Positions 18,210 through 26,581 of a stretch of 64,000 bases of DNA are shown in pieces; position 1 is the first letter of the stretch; every line of letters starts with the position of its first letter. Source of the stretch: JBHENC01 sp046262295. GTDB taxonomy: Bacteria > Acidobacteriota > Blastocatellia > Pyrinomonadales > Pyrinomonadaceae. A program made the translations under genes and the position numbers. A model generated the notes under the pieces. That model had not been told where the DNA came from and did no database searches. It worked only from the letters and a program-made list of their open reading frames with translations. The stretch spans positions 62,001-126,000 of the forward strand of contig JBHENC010000006.1 of assembly GCA_046262295.1 (NCBI GenBank). The letters run 5' to 3'.

Positions 18210-18485
18210 ATGGCTTTAAGCAAAGATGAGGCGATCAAGCGGGCGCGTGCTGATCTGGCGAAGCGTGCGGGCGTGGCGGAGAGCGCGATCAAGGAAGATT
18301 CCGTTGAAGACGCGGAGTTTCCAGACACGGCTCTGGGCGCGTCCATCGAAGAAGAGATGAGCGGGCAGATGATTACAAAGGGCTGGCGTATACGCTTGAG
18401 CGCGGGCGCGGAGGGTTATGAGTATCGCGCCAGCAAAGACGGCCTGCGGCTCTACAATTACAAGGGCGAAAACCACCGCGTTTGA
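18210..18485 (+). CDS. Small conserved-type protein (91 aa) upstream of subtilase
   Basis: A 91-residue acidic protein with a good Shine-Dalgarno (GAGGAAG, about 11 bases upstream). Its pattern, AESAIKEDSVEDAEFPDTALG then GWRIRLSAGAEGYEYRAS, resembles a small recurring bacterial module usually seen as 'V-x-W-P-D-x-x-LG ... PGYRIxLEAxGxxYEYH'; function unknown. It ends 34 bp before a secreted subtilase on the same strand, so co-expression is likely, and a link with the protease is possible but unproven. Confidence 0.7.
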   Translation: MALSKDEAIKRARADLAKRAGVAESAIKEDSVEDAEFPDTALGASIEEEMSGQMITKGWRIRLSAGAEGYEYRASKDGLRLYNYKGENHRV

Positions 18486-18519
18486 TTGAAAAACGTTTTA
18501 TGAATTTCGAGGTGATGCA

Positions 18520-19965
18520 ATGAACCGGCAGAACTTTCTAGGCCATCTGATGCTGGCGTTAACAATAATTATAATTGCGGCTTTCGCCGGACAGGTCAGG
18601 CATTTGGAACGCTTACATCTGGATACGCAACCCGACGACACGGCTTTAGAGGCGCAAACGGAAACGCCCGATAATGATGATTCAGACAACGCGGAAGTGA
18701 TCGTGCGTTTTCGCAAAGGCACGTCGGTCGAGAGCGTCGAAAATATTGTTGCCAATCATAACGACGAGATAGAAGATCAGATCGAAGCGGTTGACGAACA
18801 GTTTGTAATCGAAGACGAAGATGGTCTGGACGCGGAAGCCGTCGCCGCCGAATATGCGGCGTTGCCGGAAGTGGAATATGCCGAACCGAACTACGAAATC
18901 GAACTGGAACCGGGATTTGAAAGCTTTCGTCGTGGCGTTAAATCTCTCGGTATAAATTACGCACAGCACAAGGCGGGAACGCAGGCTTCAGTCAATTCGC
19001 CGAATGATCCGATGTTTAGCGATCAGTGGTCGCTTGCGAATACGGGGCAGCGCGAAGGCAAGGCTAACGCAGACATCGGCGCGCTTCGCGCGTGGACGAA
19101 AACGCACGGCAGCGACCATGTGGTGATCGCCGTGCTCGATAGCGGCGTTGATTACACGCATCCCGACTTGATGCAAAACATCTGGACGCGCCCAGCCGGT
19201 ATCGCTCAATACACGGACGAAGACCTCGGCACGATTGACGACCTGCACGGCTTCAGCGCGATTAGCGATGATCCGATGGACGAGAACGGTCATGGCACGC
19301 ATTGCGCCGGGATAATCGGCGCGGAGGGTGACAACGATAAAGGCATCGCGGGCGTTAACTGGCAGGTGGAGATCATGCCTTTGAAGTTTATGTCGGCGGG
19401 CGGTTTCGGCACGACGAAGGACGCGATTGAGTGCATTAACTATGTGATTAATCGCAAGCGCGCGGGCGTCAATGTGCGCGTCATCAGCGCGAGCTGGGGT
19501 TCGACTCTGAAATCGAAGGCGCTCAAAGATGCGATTCGTGAAGCGGGCGAGGCAGGCATTCTGTTTATCGCGGCGAGCGGTAACGCGGGCGCTGATTCCG
19601 ACAAGTCGCCGCATTATCCGGCGGGCTACGATCTGCCGAACATGATTAGCGTCGCCGCGCTCAATCGCAAAGACGAACTCGCGTCGTTCTCAAACTACGG
19701 TGCAAAGAGCGTTCACGTCGCCGCGCCCGGCTCGGAGATTTTAAGCACATGGCTTAACGGTTCGTTCGAGGAGCATTCCGGCACTTCGATGGCGACGCCG
19801 GAAGTGGCGGGCGTCGCGGGGTTAGTGCTCGCCGCCAGTCCTGAAATTTCGATGACGGATTTACGCGAACGCATCTTAAAGTCGGTTGATCCGCTGCCTT
19901 CTTTGCACGGGAAAATTTCCAGCGGCGGGCGCATCAACGCAGCACGCGCCGTTGGTGTAGAGTAG
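18520..19965 (+). CDS. S8 family serine protease (subtilase)
   Basis: 481 residues: an N-terminal hydrophobic export segment (about 8-28), an acidic linker, an inhibitor-like prodomain (about 58-130, EVIVRFRKGTSVESVE) of the fervidolysin type, then the peptidase domain with catalytic Asp207 (VLDSGVDYTHPD), His258 (NGHGTHCAG), oxyanion Asn (AASGNAG) and Ser423 (SGTSMATPEVAG). Secreted or envelope-anchored endopeptidase, matured by prodomain removal. Followed by a strong inverted repeat. Confidence 0.92.
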   Translation: MNRQNFLGHLMLALTIIIIAAFAGQVRHLERLHLDTQPDDTALEAQTETPDNDDSDNAEVIVRFRKGTSVESVENIVANHNDEIEDQIEAVDEQFVIEDEDGLDAEAVAAEYAALPEVEYAEPNYEIELEPGFESFRRGVKSLGINYAQHKAGTQASVNSPNDPMFSDQWSLANTGQREGKANADIGALRAWTKTHGSDHVVIAVLDSGVDYTHPDLMQNIWTRPAGIAQYTDEDLGTIDDLHGFSAISDDPMDENGHGTHCAGIIGAEGDNDKGIAGVNWQVEIMPLKFMSAGGFGTTKDAIECINYVINRKRAGVNVRVISASWGSTLKSKALKDAIREAGEAGILFIAASGNAGADSDKSPHYPAGYDLPNMISVAALNRKDELASFSNYGAKSVHVAAPGSEILSTWLNGSFEEHSGTSMATPEVAGVAGLVLAASPEISMTDLRERILKSVDPLPSLHGKISSGGRINAARAVGVE

Positions 19966-19999
19966 CGCGCTTTTAATACCGTAGGGACGCAGCATATTA

Positions 20000-20036
20000 C
20001 GACGCTTCCCCGTTTTTATTTGACGGGGAAGCGTCG
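20000..20036 (+). terminator. Perfect 14-bp stem-loop after the subtilase gene
   Basis: Arms 20000-20013 and 20023-20036 (CGACGCTTCCCCGT and its exact complement) around a 9-base T-rich loop, 34 bases after the subtilase stop. It would fold very stably in RNA. No T run follows the 3' arm, so it may be a processing or stability hairpin rather than a classic intrinsic terminator. Confidence 0.5.
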
Positions 20037-20099
20037 CGCGTATTAGCGCTTGTGTCGCCGCAAGGCTTGCGCGTGTGCGTTGAATGTGTGATGATTTAA

Positions 20100-20123
20100 G
20101 TTTCAAGTTGCTTAACTTGAAAC
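20100..20123 (+). repeat. 10-bp inverted repeat in the leader of the zinc-ribbon gene
   Basis: GTTTCAAGTT, loop GCTT, AACTTGAAAC: perfect arms ending about 40 bases before the GTG start of the next gene. It could be an operator for a dimeric regulator or an RNA hairpin in the leader. Confidence 0.4.
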
Positions 20124-20163
20124 GCCCTTTTACCTGTTTGATCTTTACGAGGAGATAATCGTA

Positions 20164-20940
20164 GTGAAAGCGGAATTAGAGCAGTTGATCGCTCTGCAAA
20201 ACACGGACACGAGCATACGCAGATTAAAAGCCGAAATAGAAGCTATCCCAGCAAGGCGCGCCGAGATCGAAAAAGAGTTCGATCAGCGCGCCTTTGAAAT
20301 TCGCGCCCTCGAAACACAGCGCGACGACGCGCACACGGAACGCACGCGCCTCGAAACCGAAATCAGTGAGACGCGCGCCAAAGGCGAACGCGCCGAACGC
20401 AATCTGATGTCGTCGAAAAACGAGCACGAGTATACGGCGGCGATTCGTGAAGCCGACGCCGCGCGCAAACACGTCTCGCAACTCGAAACGCAAGTACTCG
20501 AAAAAATGGAAGTCTTCGAGCAATCGGAAAACTCGTTGAAGGAACGCGCGCCGGAAGTCGCGCGCCTCAACAGTGAAATGGAAGAACGCCTCAAAGCCTT
20601 TGAAGAACAGACGCGCGTGCAAACCGAACAACTCGCCGCACGCCGCGCCGAGCGCGAACAACTCATCGCCGGTTTACCGAAAAACATCAGCACGCTTTAC
20701 AACCGCATCAGCGCACGCATACGTGACGGCGTAGCAGTTGCAGAAGCACGCAGCGGCGCGTGTACGGCGTGCTTTATGGCCTTGCGCCCGCAAGTGATGG
20801 CCGAAGTTCGGCGCGGCGATGAAGTGATCACCTGCGATAACTGCAACCGCATTCTTTATTACATTCCGGCGGACGCCGCGTCGCCGAAGACGTCCGACAC
20901 CGCTACCAAGGCGCAGGCAACAGAGGCCGCCGCTTCCTGA
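20164..20940 (+). CDS. Coiled-coil protein with C4-type zinc ribbon
   Basis: 258 residues. A long antiparallel coiled coil (about 1-180, rich in Glu, Arg and Ala heptads) is followed by a zinc ribbon with CTACF near 199-203 and CDNCNRILYY near 223-232, the architecture of the CdsZ / DUF164 family, a nucleic-acid-associated group of unclear function. Start GTG with GAGGAG nine bases upstream. The gene is unlinked to its neighbours; topoisomerase IB follows after about 200 bp. Confidence 0.85.
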   Translation: MKAELEQLIALQNTDTSIRRLKAEIEAIPARRAEIEKEFDQRAFEIRALETQRDDAHTERTRLETEISETRAKGERAERNLMSSKNEHEYTAAIREADAARKHVSQLETQVLEKMEVFEQSENSLKERAPEVARLNSEMEERLKAFEEQTRVQTEQLAARRAEREQLIAGLPKNISTLYNRISARIRDGVAVAEARSGACTACFMALRPQVMAEVRRGDEVITCDNCNRILYYIPADAASPKTSDTATKAQATEAAAS

Positions 20941-21149
20941 AACTCGCGCACGTCTGCGCCACCACAAAAAGCTTTCCGCAATGCTTCCGGCTCGCACCGC
21001 GCGAGGCCGGAGTATTCGACAGGAGGGCTTTTCGTTTTATAAAATTCCGTGTCGCTAAAAAACATTTTTCGCGCAATGTTTTCGCCACGCTTTTTGTTTA
21101 AGCATTGATTGCAATAATCGCAATCGAGCACAGAAAGATTCTTACTCAA

Positions 21150-22244
21150 ATGGCGAAGGCGGCAGGCGAGATCGAACAATTAAAACCGTTGAAGAGCGCG
21201 GCGGAAATCGTCGCCAAGGGCGCGCGTGCGCGCTGGTGGCGGCGGCGCGGCTCGAAGGGGCGCGGCTTCTGGTATGAAGATGCGAAAGGCAAACGCATCG
21301 CAAAAGAAGAAGACCTGGCGCGCATCAACCAGCTTGTGCTGCCGCCCGCGTGGAAGGAAGTGCGCGTCTCGCCTTCGCCGCGCAGCCGTTTGCAGGCCAT
21401 CGGCATAGACACCAAAGGGCGCGTGCAGTATCGCTATCACGATGCTTACGCCGCCAGCCAGCAGCGCAAAAAGTATTCCAAGATCGAACGCTTCGGCGAA
21501 TTCTTGCCCGCCCTTCGTCGCGCCACCAACGAACACATCGCGCAGGACGGCATCACGAGAGAACGTGTGCTCGCCGTCGTCGTCCGCTTAATCAACGAAC
21601 TCTATTTCCGCGTCGGCTCCGAAGACAGCGTCAAACACTACCGCACTTACGGCGTCACAACTCTGCGCAACAAGCATCTTGAGATAGGGCGCAAAGGGCG
21701 GCTCACGTTCAGTTTCATCGGCAAGCATCACATACACCACCGCCGCCTTATCGTTGACGAAGAACTCGCGGAGATTTTGCGCGATATCAAAGCCCTCAGG
21801 GGCGCGAAACTTTTTCAGTATTTGGGCGACGACGGCAAACGTCATCCCGTCACCCCGCGCGAAGTGAACGATTACATCAAGACGCACACCTCCGAAGAAT
21901 TTTCCGCCAAAGACTTTCGCACGTGGGGCGGCACGCTGCTCGCCGCCACAGAGTTGGCCGAAATCGGCGCGCCCGCAGACGAGAAGCAGGCCAAAGCCAA
22001 CATGGTGCAGGCCGTCAAGCGCGTCGCCGAACGTCTCGGCAATACTCCGACCGTCTGCCGCAGTTGCTACATTCATCCGACCGTCGAAAAATTTTACACC
22101 GAAGGCGTCACGCTCGAAGAATTCCGCCGCCGCAACGCGCGCCACATACGTCGCCTCCAACCCGAATACGAACCAGAAGAAACCGCGCTGCTGAAAATGT
22201 TCCGCTCCGCAAATGGGAACGGTAACAGCCAGCGCGATTTGTAA
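21150..22244 (+). CDS. Bacterial (poxvirus-like) DNA topoisomerase IB
   Basis: Relaxes supercoils through a 3'-phosphotyrosine intermediate. 364 residues from the ATG at 21150. The N-terminal domain holds GRGFWYEDAKGKRI and the LVLPPAWKEVRVSP block; the catalytic domain shows HYRTYGVTTLRNKH (active-site Arg), FIGKHHIHHRR (Lys region), KDFRTWGGT (second Arg) and CRSCYIHP with the nucleophilic Tyr. Patchily distributed in bacteria. Confidence 0.93.
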   Translation: MAKAAGEIEQLKPLKSAAEIVAKGARARWWRRRGSKGRGFWYEDAKGKRIAKEEDLARINQLVLPPAWKEVRVSPSPRSRLQAIGIDTKGRVQYRYHDAYAASQQRKKYSKIERFGEFLPALRRATNEHIAQDGITRERVLAVVVRLINELYFRVGSEDSVKHYRTYGVTTLRNKHLEIGRKGRLTFSFIGKHHIHHRRLIVDEELAEILRDIKALRGAKLFQYLGDDGKRHPVTPREVNDYIKTHTSEEFSAKDFRTWGGTLLAATELAEIGAPADEKQAKANMVQAVKRVAERLGNTPTVCRSCYIHPTVEKFYTEGVTLEEFRRRNARHIRRLQPEYEPEETALLKMFRSANGNGNSQRDL

Positions 22245-22386
22245 ATTTGCTGCGAGTTGGTCATTCAAGCGTGAGCGCCAAATTACAAGACGACTTTGCT
22301 ACGCGCTACCCTATAAGGAAGAGTTTTGGTAAGGTGCAAATACGGCTGCCGACATTTCAAAACAGGCTTATCATCAAGGGGAATAT

Positions 22387-22668
22387 ATGCCCGACCAAAG
22401 TTCAAGTCCGGATGTTTCGCAAGAACTGCACGCGCTCATTGCGGAAAGCAAATCCAATTCCGAGGCGTTCTCAATCATCGGAACCGAACTGATCGAAGTA
22501 AAAGCCATGCTGATGGCCTTGATTGATCTTCAAAAATCCGGACTGATAGCGACCGGCGTCTCCGAGAGCGAGTTGGAGACGAATGTGCAAAATTTAATTG
22601 ATGGATACCGCAATAGATTTCTTTCTGCTTTGTCTGGAAGAATAAAAGACGCGGTCAACCAACAGTAA
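22387..22668 (+). CDS. Hypothetical small protein (93 aa)
   Basis: Not recognised. 93 residues, acidic and mostly helical with a short coiled-coil segment (about 25-50, ELIEVKAMLMALIDLQ). Good Shine-Dalgarno AAGGGG seven bases before the ATG supports translation. No signal peptide or membrane segment. The AT content is higher than in the flanking topoisomerase gene. Confidence 0.6.
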   Translation: MPDQSSSPDVSQELHALIAESKSNSEAFSIIGTELIEVKAMLMALIDLQKSGLIATGVSESELETNVQNLIDGYRNRFLSALSGRIKDAVNQQ

Positions 22669-22727
22669 GATTGTTGCGTGACACGATAAAAGATTCGTCA
22701 AATTTAGAATCAACGAGGGGACGCTTT

Positions 22728-22892
22728 ATGCGGAAAATCTCTGTTCTCACAGCATTGTTTGTAGTAGCGCAGTCGTCCTGCGTAACGGTGGGGTATAGCA
22801 GTAGAGGGGGCGGCTTTTTCTGGCCCGGAGGCGGCTTGGGGCTTGTGCTACTAATCGCAATAATCTTCTTTTTGTTAAGAAGGCGAAGGTGA
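22728..22892 (+). CDS. Small exported or membrane protein (54 aa)
   Basis: Starts at the ATG at 22728 behind GAGGGGAC. MRKISVLTALFVVAQSSC looks like a signal peptide with a Cys that might be lipidated, although the -3 to -1 residues (QSS) do not fit the lipobox well. A Gly-rich stretch and one C-terminal transmembrane helix (LGLVLLIAIIFFLL) followed by RRRR complete it. Convergent with the isochorismatase-like gene (7 bp between stops). Function unknown. Confidence 0.55.
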   Translation: MRKISVLTALFVVAQSSCVTVGYSSRGGGFFWPGGGLGLVLLIAIIFFLLRRRR

Positions 22893-22899
22893 CGCGGCG

Positions 22900-23532
22900 T
22901 TAAATGCTTGCTGTCTCCGTCTCGCGTTTCGCTCTTTGCTTTATCTCTGCAAAGTTTAAGTCCGTCGAAGGACGAACGTCTGCCTTGAGCACGGTCTTCA
23001 TCAGTTCGAGGGCTTGTTCGTTCTCTTCCGCCGTGTTGGAAGCGACGCAGTCCGAAGGAATGACGAGGCCGAAGTCGCGCATATAGGCGTCGTTGGCGGT
23101 AAAGAGCACGCAGATGTTACCGGCGAGACCTGTGAGGATGAGTGTCTTGGCTTGCAGGTATTGAAGGAGCGTGTCGAGTGTCGTGGAGAAGAAGCCGGAG
23201 TGTTTCGGTTTGAGCACGAAGTAGTCGTCTTCTTCGGGGCGCAAGGTTTCGGCAAGGGGTTTGCCGCAGATGCCTTCTTCGAGACAGTGTTCGAGAAGTT
23301 TGCTGAAATCGGATTGCCACTTGCCGAAGTTGTCGTTGACGTAGACGACGGGAATCCCTGCCTGCTTCGCACGCTTCTTCAGCGCGACGATGCTCTGCGC
23401 CATCGGCAGCGCATATTCGAGCATCTCTTCGCCGCCTTCGAAATCGAGATCGTTGATAACATCGATCAGCAGCAGCACGACCTCTGCTTTGTCGGGCACG
23501 AAGCCGTGTAAGTCCTCATTCCTCGCGGGCAT
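22900..23532 (-). CDS. Isochorismatase-family cysteine hydrolase
   Basis: 210 residues from the ATG at 23532, chosen because AAGGGG precedes it and the upstream extension has no domain. The nicotinamidase/isochorismatase triad is visible: Asp in LLLIDVIND, Lys in LKPKHSGF, Cys in GNICVLFTANDAYMR. Such enzymes hydrolyse amides or vinyl ethers (nicotinamide, isochorismate, carbamoyl compounds); the substrate here is unknown. It lies just downstream of rtcB on the same strand. Confidence 0.85.
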   Translation of the reverse strand: MPARNEDLHGFVPDKAEVVLLLIDVINDLDFEGGEEMLEYALPMAQSIVALKKRAKQAGIPVVYVNDNFGKWQSDFSKLLEHCLEEGICGKPLAETLRPEEDDYFVLKPKHSGFFSTTLDTLLQYLQAKTLILTGLAGNICVLFTANDAYMRDFGLVIPSDCVASNTAEENEQALELMKTVLKADVRPSTDLNFAEIKQRAKRETETASI

Positions 23533-23581
23533 CTTTAACTTTCCCCTTGCTGTAAGTTTCTGTTTCTCGCGTCTATTTCGT

Positions 23582-25090
23582 CTAAAAGTGACGATTCGAT
23601 TTAGTGGACGATTTTCCTTTTCGCTTGCCGCCTTTGCGCCTTTTTTCGTCCGCGCCTTTGAGAGACGCGAGCGGCCAGAGTTTGTGTTCGACGGTGGCGA
23701 GTCCGGCAGCGACGACCGCTTCGACGACGCTCTCCGAAGATTTGTAGCATGGCGCGGCTTCGTCCAAAGGCACACGCCCGTTGGTGTTTACTAAAATCCC
23801 GGCGGCCGCATACTCCGCGTCCATCTCTTTTTGCGAAAGGCTGCGCAAGGCTTCGCCGCGCGAGAGGCGGCGGCCTGCGCCGTGATTGACGGAGTAGCCG
23901 CTGTTAACAGCAGCCGCCTGCGGGCGCAAAATATAGCTCCAATCCTTGTTGCTGCCGGGAATCAAAACCGGATGTCCCGTCTCTTCCCAGAGCGTGCCAT
24001 CAAGCGCGGGATGATGCGCCGGAAACGCGCGCGTCGCGCCCTTGCGATGCACCCATACGTCGCCGAATTCGGGATGCCGCTCGTGCTGCACAAGGTTATG
24101 GCTAATTTCGTAAATCAGTTCGAGGTCTTCGCCGAACACTTCGCGGAAGGCTTCCGCCACGCCCTCGTAGATAATCAGACGATTGAGAATTGCGTAGTTG
24201 CCGCCCGCCGCGACAGCATTCAGGTAGTCGCTGTAATGTGCGGAGTCGGGCGTGAAATAACCTAAATCAATGTCTGTGATCGCGTCGGGTCGCTCAGCTC
24301 GCGCGAGATCGAAAAAGTTTGTTGCGAGGCCGTGACCGAAGCCGCGACTGCCCGTGTGAACCTGCACGAAGATCGTGCCCGTCTGTTCCGAGCGTTGCAA
24401 CTCTATAAAGTGGTTGCCGCCGCCGAGACTTCCCATCTGTTCAAGACCGCGTTCGGGACGCCCGCGCCCGCCCCAAGGGATTTGCCAATCGTCTTCAACC
24501 GGAATGCGATGGCGTTCGGCGCGGCTTCTGTCAAACCTCGCGCCGTACTTCTCTACGTAATACTCCGCGCCGCCGCGCACCAGATTATTAAACTCGCTCT
24601 TTGAAACCTGCACGAGCCGCCGCCCCTTGCCGCCCGCGCCCATCGCCACGCGCTCCATCACCGCCGCATTGAACTGCATCCTTTTCTCCGGCGTCGCACG
24701 TTCAACCGGCACGCTCGATTGCGCGCTCATCATTCCGCAACCCACATCGTACCCGACCGGCCCCATTGCGACTGCGCCCGCCTCTTTATCTGTGATGAGC
24801 ACGCAGCCGACGGGCACGCCGTAGCCGTAGTGCGTGTCGGGCGTAATGACGACGAGGCGGACGCCGGGAAAGCGCGTCGCGTTGACGATCTGGCGATAGA
24901 GATTATCTTCCGCGTCATTGAGCAGCGACGGCGTGAGAAATAGACGCACCGGCACATCGCCCGTGTCTTCCGTGTGAAGCTCGTAGTAGCTACTGTGGCC
25001 GTTCCAGCGCGCGAGATGTTTCCAGTTGTCCCCGTTCTTCAAAGTCTTCGCCGTCTTCAATGCTTTCGCGTCCGATTTGTCTTTAACCAT
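23582..25090 (-). CDS. rtcB: RtcB, 3'-phosphate/5'-hydroxy RNA ligase
   Basis: GTP- and Mn-dependent ligase that heals RNA broken with 2',3'-cyclic phosphate or 3'-phosphate ends. 502 residues. Metal and nucleotide motifs are intact: PDTHYGYGVPVG, GYDVGCGM (Cys metal ligand), GSLGGGNHFIE, HTGSRGFGH and SVNHGAGR, where the His accepts GMP. The C terminus is a Lys/Gly/Ser-rich tail. No rtcA, rtcR or archease gene is adjacent; the next gene is an isochorismatase-like hydrolase. Confidence 0.95.
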   Translation of the reverse strand: MVKDKSDAKALKTAKTLKNGDNWKHLARWNGHSSYYELHTEDTGDVPVRLFLTPSLLNDAEDNLYRQIVNATRFPGVRLVVITPDTHYGYGVPVGCVLITDKEAGAVAMGPVGYDVGCGMMSAQSSVPVERATPEKRMQFNAAVMERVAMGAGGKGRRLVQVSKSEFNNLVRGGAEYYVEKYGARFDRSRAERHRIPVEDDWQIPWGGRGRPERGLEQMGSLGGGNHFIELQRSEQTGTIFVQVHTGSRGFGHGLATNFFDLARAERPDAITDIDLGYFTPDSAHYSDYLNAVAAGGNYAILNRLIIYEGVAEAFREVFGEDLELIYEISHNLVQHERHPEFGDVWVHRKGATRAFPAHHPALDGTLWEETGHPVLIPGSNKDWSYILRPQAAAVNSGYSVNHGAGRRLSRGEALRSLSQKEMDAEYAAAGILVNTNGRVPLDEAAPCYKSSESVVEAVVAAGLATVEHKLWPLASLKGADEKRRKGGKRKGKSSTKSNRHF

Positions 25091-25183
25091 TGTCTTCCCC
25101 TTGATTGAGATGTGAAAACTCGTAACGAATAATTGACCGCAAGTTCGTATAGATGTCGTCGCCGTGTAAAGCTGTTGCAGAGC

Positions 25184-25990
25184 TTATTCGACTTTACCTG
25201 TCTTTCTCATTAACTCGCTAAAGTAAGCGGGCGCGAGTAGTAGTCTACTGCCGTACCAGCCGAACATTTCTCCGTCCGCCAGCATAACCTGCGCATCGGG
25301 GACTTCTTTTTTTATCTCATATAGATGTTTCTCTCTAAAGGGATACGGCTCTGACGAAAGCAACACGAGCTGGCAATCATCGGCTAACAGTTGCCGCAGA
25401 GAAATCTGCGGGTAACGTTTTTCGTTCTCGAACACATTGATGAATCCGCATTTCTTCATCATGTCGTTAATAAAAGTATCCCCGCCGACGGTCATGTACG
25501 GCTCTCGCCAGATAAGATATGCCGCGCGCGGCTTGTGATTCAAAGTTTGTCGCCGGGAAATTAATTCCTGAAAATTCTCTCTTATTTGCGCGCTTAGTTT
25601 TGCGGCCTGCGATTTTCTTCCCACTATCAATCCGATTGTTTCAATCATCGCTAAGGCATCTTCGTAAGTTTGCACATCGCTGATGTAAACGGGGGCGATG
25701 TTTTCCAAAGCCTCGATCTGCTCTTTTACGTTCTCTTCCTTGTTGGCAATAATAAGATCGGGATGCAACGATTGAACCGCCGGTACGTCAACGGCCTTTG
25801 TTCCGCCGACGTTTGCCTTCGTTTTAAGCCAGCGTTTCGGATGCACGCAAAATCTCGTGATGCCGATTACTTCTTCCTCCAATCCCAAATGAAACAACAA
25901 TTCCGTTTGAGACGGCACAAGGGAAACTATTTTCTTTGGAGCGTAATAGATGGTTACCAATCTGCCCGTCTGGTCTTTAATTTCATTCAT
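25184..25990 (-). CDS. Periplasmic-binding-fold protein, helical-backbone metal/cobalamin receptor type (BtuF-like)
   Basis: 268 residues from the ATG at 25990 (AAAGGAA upstream). KIVSLVPSQTELLFHLGLEEEVIGIT, HPDLIIANKEEN and RAAYLIWREPYMTVGGDTFINDMM match BtuF-like domains. No signal peptide is visible, so it belongs to the cytoplasmic or leaderless helical-backbone receptor group. No TonB receptor, BtuC or BtuD gene is nearby, so a transport role is not supported by context. Confidence 0.75.
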   Translation of the reverse strand: MNEIKDQTGRLVTIYYAPKKIVSLVPSQTELLFHLGLEEEVIGITRFCVHPKRWLKTKANVGGTKAVDVPAVQSLHPDLIIANKEENVKEQIEALENIAPVYISDVQTYEDALAMIETIGLIVGRKSQAAKLSAQIRENFQELISRRQTLNHKPRAAYLIWREPYMTVGGDTFINDMMKKCGFINVFENEKRYPQISLRQLLADDCQLVLLSSEPYPFREKHLYEIKKEVPDAQVMLADGEMFGWYGSRLLLAPAYFSELMRKTGKVE

Positions 25991-26050
25991 GCATCTGTGT
26001 TTCCTTTGCTGCCGGTAACCATCGCTTCGCCGCACTCGAAAATACGCATT

Positions 26051-26581
26051 TCAATTCGATGAAAGAGCGGCGACGATTTCTGCGGCGACGGCCTGCGCGC
26101 TCTGTGCCGCGTCAATCTTCAGGCGCAAGTCTGCGAGTTCGTAGCGCGGGCGTCGCTCTTCGTAAAGCTGCCGGGCTTTTTCGAGATTGCGTGCGAGCGG
26201 GCGCGAGTTGTCGGCGACGATGATTCTTTCCCAACACAGCTCGAAAGGCGCGTCGAGCCAGATCGTGAAGCCGTGATGCTTCTTGATGAGGACGCGATTG
26301 CGCGCGAGCATCCACGCGCCGCCGCCGAGCGCGATGATGTGCGTGGCATCCTGTTGTTGCAGCACGTCGCGTAGTGTGCGCGTCTCAATCACGCGAAACC
26401 GTCGCACGCCGTCTTCGTCAATGATCGCGGGCACGGCGCGGCCTTCGCGTTCGGCTATTAGTTGATCTAAATCCACGCACGCCGCACCGAGATGTTGCGC
26501 GAGAAGATGTGCGACGGTGGTTTTACCCGCGCCCATAAATCCGGTGATGATGATGCGCCGTTGCGGTTTCGTCTCACTCAT
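26051..26581 (-). CDS. aroK: Shikimate kinase
   Basis: ATP-dependent phosphorylation of shikimate in aromatic amino acid synthesis; 176 residues from the ATG at 26581. Walker A GFMGAGKTTV, the shikimate-binding DLDQLIAEREG with a downstream FRVIETRTL, and the lid region RPLARN are the family signatures. The ATG overlaps the aroA stop (ATGA), so the two are translationally coupled. Confidence 0.93.
   Translation of the reverse strand: MSETKPQRRIIITGFMGAGKTTVAHLLAQHLGAACVDLDQLIAEREGRAVPAIIDEDGVRRFRVIETRTLRDVLQQQDATHIIALGGGAWMLARNRVLIKKHHGFTIWLDAPFELCWERIIVADNSRPLARNLEKARQLYEERRPRYELADLRLKIDAAQSAQAVAAEIVAALSSN

Noticed and set aside
20941..21149. RNase P RNA or other structured RNA next to the zinc-ribbon gene
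   Set aside because: The gap is only about 210 bases and lacks the conserved RNase P core; only a CCGGC/GCCGG hairpin is present.
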